Positions 6,166 to 13,332 are shown, numbered from the stretch's first letter. The stretch is DNA of 20,857 bases from an uncultured Actinomycetes bacterium (GCA_903893955.1 CAITOG010000082.1:1-20857), one strand, 5' to 3'. The notes: generated from the letters alone by a model not told the origin. A program made the numbers and translations.

Positions 6166-7782
6166 ATGGCTCACGGGACCCCAGCGCAGGAGGATCTCCT
6201 GGCTCGGCTCACCTCGTCACAGCGGGAGGCGGTCACCGCGCCTGAGCCGCGGCTCGCGGTCCTCGCCGGCGCAGGAGCCGGCAAGACCAGGGTGCTCACC
6301 CTCCGCGTCGCCCGCATGGTCGACGACGGGATCGATCCTCGGACAATCCTCGTGGTCACTTTCTCCAGGAAAGCGGCCCAGGAGCTCAGAGACCGACTCT
6401 GGCGACTGGGAGTCGAGGGAGTGCGAGCTGGCACCTTTCACCGGACGGCGCTCGATCTGCTCGAGACCCGTCGGGCGCAAGACGGCGATGGACCGCCGAA
6501 GCTCCTGACAGATCGACGACGCAGTCTCCGCCGGCTGCTTGAGGAGACGCCTGGGATCCCGACAAGTGCGGCGGCCGGGATCGACACCGAGATCTCCTGG
6601 GCCAAGGGTCGAGGCGTGGAACCCGATGACTACGAGCACGCTGTCATGGGCCAACATCGGCGGCCCACGCTGGCGCCGCACCATGTCGCAGCCGTCTTCG
6701 CTCGCTACGAGCAGGGGCGGCGGCGGGCCGGCATGCTCGACTTCGACGACCTGATCATCGAGGCCGCCGCCGCGCTCGACGATGACCGATTCGCGGCAGC
6801 CATCCATTGGCGAACTCGCCATCTTCTCGTTGACGAGTTCCAGGACGTGAGTCCGCTGCAGTTCGAGCTGGTCAGTCGGCTGACCACCACGGAGAGCACA
6901 CTGTTCCTCGTCGGCGATCCCAATCAGTCCATCTACGGGTTCAACGGTGCGGACCCACGATTGCTCGCCAACATCGAGGACCTCTACCCGACGTTGCGGG
7001 TGATCTCCCTGGGTGACAACCACCGCAGCACCCCCGAGATCGTGAGAGCGGCAGCAGCGGTACTGCCGCCGCGCGATCAACGCCCGACTGTGGCGAGCCA
7101 GGCACCTGGTCGACCCCCCATGGTGGTGGAGCTCGCCGACGATCCGGCAGAGGCCGTATTCGTGGCGCGCCGGATCCTCGAGCTCCACGCCCCAGGCGGC
7201 CGTTGGCGGTCGTTCGCCGTCCTCGCTCGGACCAATGCCCAGCTCGGCATCATCGGGACCGCGCTCGAGCACGTCGGCATCCCGACCACCACGTTGGCCC
7301 CGGATCTCGCCGCAGCCAGCGACCTCGACCCCAAGCCGCAAAGGCGACCGGGCGGCGCTGGTCCCCCGCTCGATGCGGTGGCGCTCGGCACCTTCCATCG
7401 CTCAAAGGGTCTCGAGTGGCCGTTCGTCTTCGTCATCGGCTGCAGTGACGGTTTCGTGCCACATGGTGCCGCATCGACAGGTGCGCAGGCTGACGAGGAG
7501 CGGCGGCTCCTCTATGTCGCCCTCACGAGGGCAGAGCAAGAGCTCACCGTGACCTGGGCCGCTCGACGAGACGGCGAGGAACGAGCCGCCTCTCCTCCTC
7601 GTCGCAGGTCGCCCTTCCTCGAGCCAATGTGTCGCGAGCTCGATCAGATGGAACACGCAGTTCGTCCAACTTCGAGGGCATCGGGGGCACAGCGAGCCGC
7701 GGCGCTTCGAGCAACGGTCCTCGCTGCGATGGAGCGACGTGGCAAGGTTGACGACGGCGATGAGGGGGTGGAGTGTGAGTGA
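6166..7782 (+). CDS. Compact UvrD/Rep-family (SF1A) DNA helicase, UvrD2-like, domain 2B nearly absent
   Basis: A 538-aa ATP-dependent DNA helicase. The motifs occur in order: Q motif LTSSQREAV at 15-23, Walker A AGAGAGKT at 34-41, Ia TFSRKAAQEL at 65-74, TFHR at 90-93, II LLVDEFQDVSPLQ at 220-232, III LVGDPNQSIYGFNGA at 248-262, IV NHRSTPEIV at 285-293, V GTFHRSKGLEWPFVFVIG at 408-425, and VI EERRLLYVALTRA at 444-456. The pattern after motif V and the RRRSPFL tail resemble mycobacterial UvrD2. However, only about 33 residues separate the end of motif IVa (EHVGIP, about 373) from motif V, where UvrD has the roughly 170-residue 2B domain. The C-terminal cysteine cluster and HRDC domain of UvrD2 are also missing. 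The ATG at 6166 is chosen over an open frame reaching 6061 because it precedes the Q motif by 14 residues and carries a -10 box at leaderless spacing. The stop overlaps the next gene by 8 bp. Confidence 0.88.
   Translation: MAHGTPAQEDLLARLTSSQREAVTAPEPRLAVLAGAGAGKTRVLTLRVARMVDDGIDPRTILVVTFSRKAAQELRDRLWRLGVEGVRAGTFHRTALDLLETRRAQDGDGPPKLLTDRRRSLRRLLEETPGIPTSAAAGIDTEISWAKGRGVEPDDYEHAVMGQHRRPTLAPHHVAAVFARYEQGRRRAGMLDFDDLIIEAAAALDDDRFAAAIHWRTRHLLVDEFQDVSPLQFELVSRLTTTESTLFLVGDPNQSIYGFNGADPRLLANIEDLYPTLRVISLGDNHRSTPEIVRAAAAVLPPRDQRPTVASQAPGRPPMVVELADDPAEAVFVARRILELHAPGGRWRSFAVLARTNAQLGIIGTALEHVGIPTTTLAPDLAAASDLDPKPQRRPGGAGPPLDAVALGTFHRSKGLEWPFVFVIGCSDGFVPHGAASTGAQADEERRLLYVALTRAEQELTVTWAARRDGEERAASPPRRRSPFLEPMCRELDQMEHAVRPTSRASGAQRAAALRATVLAAMERRGKVDDGDEGVECE
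7763..7768 (+). promoter_or_regulatory. Ribosome-binding site fixing the flavoprotein start at GTG 7775
   Basis: AGGGGG lies inside the end of the helicase gene, 6 nt before GTG 7775. Earlier in-frame candidates (GTG 7739, ATG 7760) lack a well-spaced purine run and would add residues with no counterpart in the family. Confidence 0.5.
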
Positions 7783-9166
7783 GGTCGAGATCGTCGACGA
7801 GTTGCGCAGCATCGTCGGCTCAGCGAACGTCGATGCCGAGGACGAGATCAACCCTGACGTCCTCCACGATGAATCGCTCCACCCTGCACCACCCGAGGTG
7901 TGCTGTGTGGTGCGGCCACGGACGCACGATGAGGTGTGCGCCATCGCTCGATGCTGCCGCGAGGCGGGTACCCCGATGGTCGCGCGCGGCTCTGGGACGG
8001 GACTCTCGGGCGCGGCAGTCCCCGTCGACGGCGCCGTGCTCATCAGCTTCGAGCGCATGGACAAGATCATCGAGATCGACCTCACGAACCATGTCGCCGT
8101 CGTCGAGCCCGGCGTCACGCTCGAGCGCCTCGACAACGCGCTCGCCGGCAGCGGCCTCTACTACCCAGTCCACCCAGGCGAGAGGTCAGGCTCGCTGGGT
8201 GGCAACGTGGCGACGAACGCCGGTGGGATGCGTGCGGTGCGAGATGGCGTCACCCGACACCACGTGCTTGGCCTGACGGTTGTGCTGGCGGATGGGACGA
8301 GCCTCGAGCTCGGTGGGAAATTCGTCAAGAGCTCGACCGGCTACGACCTCGTCCAGCTCCTCATCGGCTCCGAAGGGACCCTCGCGCTGGTGACCAAGGT
8401 GATCGTCAAGCTCTCGCCCCGACGTGACCACCGCGCGACCTTGCTGGCGCCCTTCGCCACGCTGGAGGAGGTGACCGAGGCGATCCCTCACCTGGTCGCC
8501 ACCGGAGTGGACCCCGCCATCCTCGAATACCTCGACCTCCTCACCATGGCTGGCATCACGGCAGCGGCGGGCCTCGACCTCGCCATCCCCCCGGACGTCG
8601 CCGATGTGGCGCTCGCCTATCTCGTGGTGGTGCTCGAGAGCACCGCAGCCGATCGACTCGACGATGATGCGGCCGAGGTCGCGCAGCATCTCGCAGAGCT
8701 TGGGGCGATCGATGTCTACGAGCTGCGGCCAAGCGTTGGCGCCGAGCTCATCGCTGCGCGAGAGCGCGCCTTCTACGTCGCCAAGGCGAACGGCGCCACC
8801 GACATCATCGATGTCGTGGTCCCGCGAGCGGCGGTCGCCCCATACCTCGCCGAGGTCAGCGCGATCGCGTCACGCCGGCAGACCTTCATCACCGGCTGCG
8901 GGCATGTCGGCGACGGGAACGTCCACCTGTCGGTGTTCGAGCCTGACGAGCTCGTGCGCGAAGAGCTCCTGATGGAGCTCTTCCGAGCCGGTCTCGACCA
9001 CGGCGGGGCCATCTCCGGCGAACATGGCATCGGTACGGCAAAGCTCAGCGCCTACGTTGCCCTCACCGATCCCGTCCGACTTGAGCTCGAACGACGCATC
9101 AAGGCCGCCTTCGATCCCACCACACTGCTCAACCCTGGTCGATCCATGAGAGGAACCCCATCATGA
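7775..9166 (+). CDS. FAD-linked 2-hydroxyacid oxidoreductase, GlcD / D-lactate dehydrogenase type
   Basis: A 463-aa flavoprotein of the vanillyl-alcohol-oxidase fold that oxidises a D-2-hydroxyacid (glycolate, D-lactate or similar) to the 2-oxoacid. FAD-binding signatures: ARGSGTGLSGAAVP at 70-83, PGERSGSLGGNVATNAGGM at 134-152 and IGSEGTLALVTKV at 197-209. The C-terminal substrate domain carries TGCGHVGDGNVHLSVF at 373-388 and SGEHGIGTAK at 414-423, the metal and active-site histidines conserved in GlcD-type enzymes. The length of 463 fits GlcD. No CCG iron-sulfur domain is fused, so the electron acceptor must be separate. It overlaps the helicase by 8 bp and the ThDP enzyme by 4 bp (ATGA). 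The adjacent ThDP enzyme would be a logical user of a 2-oxoacid product. The actual substrate cannot be read from the sequence. Confidence 0.88.
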   Translation: MSEVEIVDELRSIVGSANVDAEDEINPDVLHDESLHPAPPEVCCVVRPRTHDEVCAIARCCREAGTPMVARGSGTGLSGAAVPVDGAVLISFERMDKIIEIDLTNHVAVVEPGVTLERLDNALAGSGLYYPVHPGERSGSLGGNVATNAGGMRAVRDGVTRHHVLGLTVVLADGTSLELGGKFVKSSTGYDLVQLLIGSEGTLALVTKVIVKLSPRRDHRATLLAPFATLEEVTEAIPHLVATGVDPAILEYLDLLTMAGITAAAGLDLAIPPDVADVALAYLVVVLESTAADRLDDDAAEVAQHLAELGAIDVYELRPSVGAELIAARERAFYVAKANGATDIIDVVVPRAAVAPYLAEVSAIASRRQTFITGCGHVGDGNVHLSVFEPDELVREELLMELFRAGLDHGGAISGEHGIGTAKLSAYVALTDPVRLELERRIKAAFDPTTLLNPGRSMRGTPS

Positions 9167-10731
9167 CCACCGCCAATGGCGCACGATTGCTCCTCGACAC
9201 GCTGGTGAACAACGGCGTCGACGTCTGCTTCGCCAATCCAGGCACCTCAGAGATGCACTTCGTCGCAGCGCTCGATGAGGTTCCCGCTATGCGGGGCATC
9301 CTCGCGCTCTTCGAGGGCGTGGCAGCAGGTGCTGCGGACGGGTACGGCCGGGTCGCCGACACACCTGCGGCGGTGCTCCTCCACCTCGGTCCTGGCCAAG
9401 GCAACGCGCTGGCCAACCTCCACAACGCGCGACGGGCGCGGACGCCTGTGATCAGCATCGTCGGCGAGCACGCCATCGACCACGTCTCGCTCGACGCCCC
9501 CTTGACCAGTGACATCCAAGGCGTCGCCGCAACTTTCTCGACCGAAGTGATCACCTCAATGTCCAGCGCCGAGGTAGGGCGCGACGCTGCCAGCACCATC
9601 GATGCTGCAGTTGGACCGCCGTCAGGAGTCGCAACCTTGGTCCTCCCCGCTGACGTCTCGTGGGGTGACGCCCAAGGAGCAGCACTTGGCAAATGCACGT
9701 CCCCCACTCGGTCCCTTCCCGCCGCCAGCACCATCGAGGCTGCAGTGGCGTCGCTGCGAGCAGCCGAGCGGCCGATCCTCCTCGTCGGTGGTCGAGCGGC
9801 CCGAGATGCAGCCCTTCGCCTCGCAGGCAGCGTTGCAGCGTCGACCGGAGCCGAGCTGATGGTGGAGACCTTCCCGGCCATCTCGACGAGAGGAGCAGGC
9901 ACCCCGATCGTGAGCCGGCTGAGCTATCTGGCCGAATTCGCGGCGATGCAGCTTGAAGGCTGTGACCTGCTGGTCACGCTCGACGCGCAGACGCCAGTCT
10001 CATTCTTTGCCTACCCAGGGATGGACTCCAAGCTCGTCGCCAGCGGGACCAACGTCGTGGCATTGGCCGGTCCTGAGCATGACGCGACAGCGACCCTCCA
10101 GGCCATGGTCGATCTCCTGGGTGCTACTGACCCTGCCCCGCGCAACGAAGCAGCCCCAGTCGCCGATCCGACGGGTGCCCTCAATGGTGCCTCCTTCGCC
10201 CAAGCGATCGCCGCCACCCTGACCGAGGGCACCGTGGTGGTCGACGAGTCCAACACCGGAGGGATTCACCTGGCGAGCGCCACCGCTGGCGTTCCTGCAC
10301 ACGACTGGCTCAGCTTGACGGGTGGCGCTATCGGTTACGGCCTTCCCGCTGCAGTCGGCGCTGCCATCGGCCGACCTGACTCCAAGATCCTGTGTCTCGA
10401 GTCCGACGGGAGTGCGATGTACACCATCTCCGCGCTCTGGACGATGGCGAGAGAACAGCTCGACGTGACCACGGTGATCCTCTCCAACCGCAGTTACGCG
10501 ATCTTGAACCTCGAGCTGGCGCGAGTCGGCGCCACCGTCGAGGGTTCTGCGGCCGCATCCATGCTCGACCTCTCCTCGCCAGAGCTTGATTTCGTCGCCC
10601 TCGCTCGGGGGATGGGAGTCCCGGGTGTCCGGGTCGAGACGGCCGAAGAGCTCACCACAGCGCTGCGTGCCTCGCTCGCCACGCCGGGGCCGAGCCTCAT
10701 CGAGGCGATGCTCCCTCCCGGCCTGTCCTGA
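9163..10731 (+). CDS. Thiamine-diphosphate-dependent enzyme, acetolactate-synthase / benzoylformate-decarboxylase superfamily
   Basis: A 522-aa three-domain ThDP enzyme. The N-terminal Pyr domain has FANPGTSEMHF at 23-33, the cofactor-activating Glu51 in ALFEGVAAGAADGYGRV and His74 in LLHLGPGQGNA. A central domain has ILLVGGRAAR at 205-214. The C-terminal PP domain has GGAIGYGLPAAVGAAIG at 387-403 and the metal/diphosphate motif LESDGSAMY...LSNRSYA at 412-446 (Asp415, Asn442). Spacing and the SALWTMA segment are closer to benzoylformate decarboxylase than to true acetolactate synthase, and no regulatory subunit is nearby. Glu51 argues against glyoxylate carboligase, which has Val there. At the place of benzoylformate decarboxylase His281 I read PVSFFAYPG, with no histidine, so the reaction is uncertain: decarboxylase, carboligase or lyase. 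Start by ATGA overlap with the flavoprotein gene. Confidence 0.85.
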   Translation: MTTANGARLLLDTLVNNGVDVCFANPGTSEMHFVAALDEVPAMRGILALFEGVAAGAADGYGRVADTPAAVLLHLGPGQGNALANLHNARRARTPVISIVGEHAIDHVSLDAPLTSDIQGVAATFSTEVITSMSSAEVGRDAASTIDAAVGPPSGVATLVLPADVSWGDAQGAALGKCTSPTRSLPAASTIEAAVASLRAAERPILLVGGRAARDAALRLAGSVAASTGAELMVETFPAISTRGAGTPIVSRLSYLAEFAAMQLEGCDLLVTLDAQTPVSFFAYPGMDSKLVASGTNVVALAGPEHDATATLQAMVDLLGATDPAPRNEAAPVADPTGALNGASFAQAIAATLTEGTVVVDESNTGGIHLASATAGVPAHDWLSLTGGAIGYGLPAAVGAAIGRPDSKILCLESDGSAMYTISALWTMAREQLDVTTVILSNRSYAILNLELARVGATVEGSAAASMLDLSSPELDFVALARGMGVPGVRVETAEELTTALRASLATPGPSLIEAMLPPGLS

Positions 10732-10740
10732 CGACCAGGA

Positions 10741-11505
10741 TCAAGAGAAGTCGGCCACGACTGGTGCGTGGTCTGACGGCTTGTGTCCCTTGCGAGCCTC
10801 CCGATCGACATACGCACCGACAGCGCGCTCGGCCAACGATGCCGACGCCATGATCAAGTCGATTCTCATCCCGTGACCCTTGTGAAAGGCGCCGTCGCGA
10901 TAATCCCACCAGGAGAAGACGCCGCCATCCGGGTAGAAACGACGGAACACGTCGTCGAACCCGATCTCCGTGAGCGCAGCCAGCTTGGCTCGTTCTTGAG
11001 GAGAGACGTGCGTCATCCCGATGAGTGCCTCCGGATCCCAGACGTCAGCATCATCAGGAGCGATGTTGAAGTCGCCGAGTGCCACGACGTCTTGGTCAGC
11101 AGGCGAGTCTCTGAGCAGCGCGCAGAGCTGATCCATCCATGCCAACTTGCCCTCGAAGTGCTCTGAATCGAGGCTTCGACCGTTGGGGACGTAGCAGCTG
11201 AGGATCCGGACACCGCCGCAGGTCGCACCAATCAGCCGAGCACCTCGCTCATCACCGTCGGGGCCGAAGCCGGTGGTGACCTCCTCGATGCCGACTCTGC
11301 TCAGGATCGCCACGCCGTTCCATCGACCTTCCCCGTGGTGGACCGAGTCATAGCCAGCCTCTTTGAGCTGCTCGTGGGGGAACTTCTCATCGGACTGCTT
11401 GGTCTCCTGGAGACACAGGACGTCAGGCTCAGCTAACTCCAGCCACTCGAGCACCCGCGGAAGTCGAACGTTCATCGAGTTGACGTTCCACGTCGCGATT
11501 CTCAT
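10741..11505 (-). CDS. xthA: Exodeoxyribonuclease III (AP endonuclease)
   Basis: A 254-aa base-excision-repair enzyme that cuts DNA at abasic sites and removes 3' blocking groups. Fold signatures are complete: ATWNVNS at 4-10 (Asn7), LQETKQSDEKFP at 32-43 (Glu34), RWNGVAILSR at 61-70, SCYVPNGR at 103-110 (Tyr105), ALGDFNIAPDDADV at 142-155 (Asp145, Asn147), MRIDLIM at 213-219 (Asp216) and SDHAPV at 244-249 (Asp245, His246). Length is typical. It begins 3 bp after the fabZ stop, so it is the last gene of the kgd operon. It converges on the ThDP gene with a 9-bp gap and no visible terminator hairpin between them. Confidence 0.95.
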   Translation of the reverse strand: MRIATWNVNSMNVRLPRVLEWLELAEPDVLCLQETKQSDEKFPHEQLKEAGYDSVHHGEGRWNGVAILSRVGIEEVTTGFGPDGDERGARLIGATCGGVRILSCYVPNGRSLDSEHFEGKLAWMDQLCALLRDSPADQDVVALGDFNIAPDDADVWDPEALIGMTHVSPQERAKLAALTEIGFDDVFRRFYPDGGVFSWWDYRDGAFHKGHGMRIDLIMASASLAERAVGAYVDREARKGHKPSDHAPVVADFS

Positions 11506-11508
11506 CGC

Positions 11509-11934
11509 TCACCCCTCAGACTGGTCGATGATCACAAAGAGCAGGTCGCACCTGCATGCCACGTCACCATCGACGCTGGCGATGCCTGTCCCCTTGCCGG
11601 CGCGAGCAGAGAGCTGCGTCACCTCGAGATGGAGATCGAGCCGGTCCCCCGGGACCACCTGCCGTCGGAAACGGGCTCGCTCGATCCCGCCGAACAAGGG
11701 CAGCCGGCCGGCGTAGCGTTCCTCCGAGAGCACTGCCACCGCACCGACTTGCGCCAACGACTCGACCATCAGCACACCGGGCAGCGTCGGACGACCTGGG
11801 AAGTGACCGGCGAAGAACCACTCATCGCCGGTGAGCTGCCACCAGCCGCTCGCCGACGTCCCGGGGATGATCTCGTTGATCTCGTCGACGAGCAGGAAAG
11901 GCGGCCGATGTGGCAGCAGCTCGGTCGGATCCAT
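11509..11934 (-). CDS. fabZ: 3-hydroxyacyl-[acyl-carrier-protein] dehydratase, FabZ type
   Basis: A 141-aa hot-dog-fold dehydratase that removes water from 3-hydroxyacyl-ACP in type II fatty acid synthesis. It shows the N-terminal LLPHRPPFLLVDEI (6-19), the active-site helix FAGHFPGRPTLPGVLMVESLAQ (41-62; His44 and Glu58 catalytic) and the FGGIERARFRRQVVPGDRL strand (81-99). The frame is open further upstream to 12024, but ATG 11934 is chosen because it gives the usual FabZ N-terminus and follows the preceding stop by 4 bp. The extra 30 residues would lie wholly inside the RNase-fusion gene. MaoC-like dehydratases share the fold, but the PHRPPFLLVD start is FabZ-specific. Confidence 0.92.
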   Translation of the reverse strand: MDPTELLPHRPPFLLVDEINEIIPGTSASGWWQLTGDEWFFAGHFPGRPTLPGVLMVESLAQVGAVAVLSEERYAGRLPLFGGIERARFRRQVVPGDRLDLHLEVTQLSARAGKGTGIASVDGDVACRCDLLFVIIDQSEG

Positions 11935-11938
11935 CCCG

Positions 11939-13303
11939 CTAGACGAGCTCGAGCTCAGCAGTCCGACGTGCAGTGTCGACGGAGAGGATCTTGTAGCGAC
12001 GCTGATCGCCCTTGACCAGGACATCCCTGGCCTTGGTTGGTGGCGGCGTCCCCAGGTTCTCGGTGCGCACGTAACAGGTGAAATTCGAGTCGCCGCTCAG
12101 CGCGACATCGACCATGGCTCCATGACTGGTGAACGACGTCACCACGCCATCGACCTGCCCACCGACCTCGTAGGTGGACACGAACGCCACCAGATCGAGT
12201 GGCGCGTTGACGGGCTCTGCCGCTTGCTGCCCGCCCGTTCGACTCCCTCGGCGGCGAGGTCGCTTCGTCGCCGCTTCTTCGGTCTTCGCCGGCTCCGGAG
12301 CTTGCTCTGAGGTGGCCTTGCCCCTCCCGCCGCGCGATCGCGACCGCTGGCGGCCCTTCTTCTCAGATCCATCGGGTGCGGCCGCGGCCTCTTGGACCGC
12401 CACCGCTGCGGCAGCTTGTGTCTTGATCTTCTCGGCATCGCTCAGCAAGATCGCCGAGGAGTGGGATGCCACCGCCACCTTGGCCTTCTTGGCCAGCGCC
12501 AAGAGTGCCTTGTTGTCGATGCCCAGCTCCTTGGCCAGCTCATAGGCCCGGATCTTGGCGGTCGCCGCCTGGGTCGCCAACACCTCGCGGATCTTGGTCG
12601 CGTCATCGGGTTCGATCGAGGACGAGTGCGACCTCACCGCCACCTTGGCCTTCTTGGCCAGCGCCAAGAGTGCCTTGTTGTCGATGCCCAGCTCCTTCGC
12701 CAGCTCATAGGCCCGCACCTTCTTCGGCTCCGGGGGTGGCAGCGGGGTGAGAGTGTCGCCGACCTTCGGCGTGCTGCCGTCGGGGCGCTTGACCGCGAGC
12801 TTCTTCGCCGGTGCCGCCTGCGAGGCCTTCTTTCGAGCGGCTGAGCTGGTTGCTTGGCGGCTCTTCGGGCCACGAACAGGAGTCCTCGGCGTGAAGATCC
12901 AGCCGACGCCCGGCACAGGCTTGCCGCCGACGAGCCGACCTTCCTCGAAGAGCCACGGGTGATCACCGTGGAACTCCTGGAACGAGTCATTCGACAGCAC
13001 GATCCCACCGGTCCGCTCGGCGATCTTGAGGACGAACGCGTCGCCCCGCCCAACGGTTCCGGCCGGGGGCGAGACCACTTCGCCGTGGAGCTCGGCCTCT
13101 TTCAGACGGTCGCGCTCAGGTGCTTCGATTCGGTGCTCGAAGGTGGCATCGACGACGACGACCAGGGTGGCATCAGGGTGCTCGAGCTCATAGGCAGCGA
13201 TGGCCTCCTCGAGCTGTTTGAGGCTCGGGAGGGTCCGGCCCTCGGTGGCGAGGTTCGATCCGTCGACGACGACGTGCGTGATGTCCATGGTCCCGCTAGT
13301 CAA
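11939..13303 (-). CDS. Zc3h12a/NYN-type ribonuclease fused to two IF2_N domains and a C-terminal S1-like domain
   Basis: A 454-aa cytoplasmic protein with an unusual order of domains. Residues 8-140 look like a PIN/NYN ribonuclease of the Zc3h12a type: VVVDGSNLATEGR (Asp14, Asn17), VVVDATFEHR (Asp52), GRGDAFVLKIAE (Asp88) and IVLSNDSFQEF (Asp106), then HPWLFEEGRL and GWIFTPR. A basic linker follows (141-190). Two IF2_N domains come next (about 195-245 and 249-297), each starting with RAYELAKELGIDNKALLAL as in the N-terminus of translation initiation factor IF-2. Then an Arg/Lys/Ala-rich low-complexity tract (300-365) and an OB/S1-like segment (about 380-454, GGQVDGVVTSFTSHGAMVDV). The acidic metal-binding residues are all present, so an active RNase is likely. 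The TTG start at 13303 is supported by AGGAGG 5 nt before it; ATG 13288 lacks one. It sits 29 bp after kgd and 4 bp before fabZ. A role in ribosome-linked RNA cleavage is inference. Confidence 0.82.
   Translation of the reverse strand: MTSGTMDITHVVVDGSNLATEGRTLPSLKQLEEAIAAYELEHPDATLVVVVDATFEHRIEAPERDRLKEAELHGEVVSPPAGTVGRGDAFVLKIAERTGGIVLSNDSFQEFHGDHPWLFEEGRLVGGKPVPGVGWIFTPRTPVRGPKSRQATSSAARKKASQAAPAKKLAVKRPDGSTPKVGDTLTPLPPPEPKKVRAYELAKELGIDNKALLALAKKAKVAVRSHSSSIEPDDATKIREVLATQAATAKIRAYELAKELGIDNKALLALAKKAKVAVASHSSAILLSDAEKIKTQAAAAVAVQEAAAAPDGSEKKGRQRSRSRGGRGKATSEQAPEPAKTEEAATKRPRRRGSRTGGQQAAEPVNAPLDLVAFVSTYEVGGQVDGVVTSFTSHGAMVDVALSGDSNFTCYVRTENLGTPPPTKARDVLVKGDQRRYKILSVDTARRTAELELV
12471..12550. 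repeat. 80-bp direct repeat, copy A (encodes the second IF2_N domain)
   Basis: Matches 12636-12715 over 80 bp with one difference (G at 12533 against C at 12698). The copies are 165 bp apart, exactly 55 codons, so the frame is kept. It encodes the core of the downstream IF2_N domain. Confidence 0.95.
12636..12715. repeat. 80-bp direct repeat, copy B (encodes the first IF2_N domain)
   Basis: Partner of copy A. The one base difference is a silent-type change within the Ala-Lys codons (GCC or GCG before AAG on the coding strand), so the protein core is identical. Outside the repeat the two domains differ freely, which points to recent duplication or gene conversion limited to the core. Confidence 0.95.
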
Positions 13304-13306
13304 GCA

Positions 13307-13314
13307 CCCCTCCT
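13307..13314 (-). promoter_or_regulatory. Strong ribosome-binding site deciding a TTG start
   Basis: On the minus strand AGGAGGGG ends 3 nt before TTG 13303 (core AGGAGG at 5 nt). The alternative ATG 13288 would be 20 nt from this site. This makes TTG the better start of the RNase fusion gene. Confidence 0.65.
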
Positions 13315-13332
13315 GACGAGAGCGGCTGACAC

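Noticed and set aside
5162..6508. Open frame of 448 codons on the plus strand
   Set aside because: It runs antisense across the MurF-like and hydrolase genes and into the helicase gene in another frame. The product is Arg/Gly/Pro-rich without recognisable motifs, as expected for shadow frames in GC-rich DNA.
6217..7398. Open frame of 393 codons antisense to the helicase
   Set aside because: The opposite frame carries every helicase motif; this one shows none and has shadow-type composition.
7739..7774. Longer N-terminus for the flavoprotein (GTG 7739 or ATG 7760)
   Set aside because: No well-spaced ribosome site, and it would deepen the overlap with the helicase gene. GTG 7775 has AGGGGG at 6 nt.
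10732..10740. Terminator between the convergent ThDP and xthA genes
   Set aside because: The gap is only 9 bp and no stable hairpin with a T run is visible there.
11935..12024. Longer N-terminus for FabZ
   Set aside because: The extra 30 residues are Ser-rich, lie wholly inside the RNase fusion gene, and precede the standard FabZ N-terminus.
12471..12715. Possible CRISPR or mobile-element origin of the 80-bp repeats
   Set aside because: Only two copies, in frame inside one gene, each encoding a known domain core; no spacer array or terminal inverted repeats.
12392..12844. Plus-strand frame with two LGLLGQRQECLVVDAQ repeats
   Set aside because: The repeats are the antisense reading of the duplicated IF2_N segments; no independent evidence for a gene.
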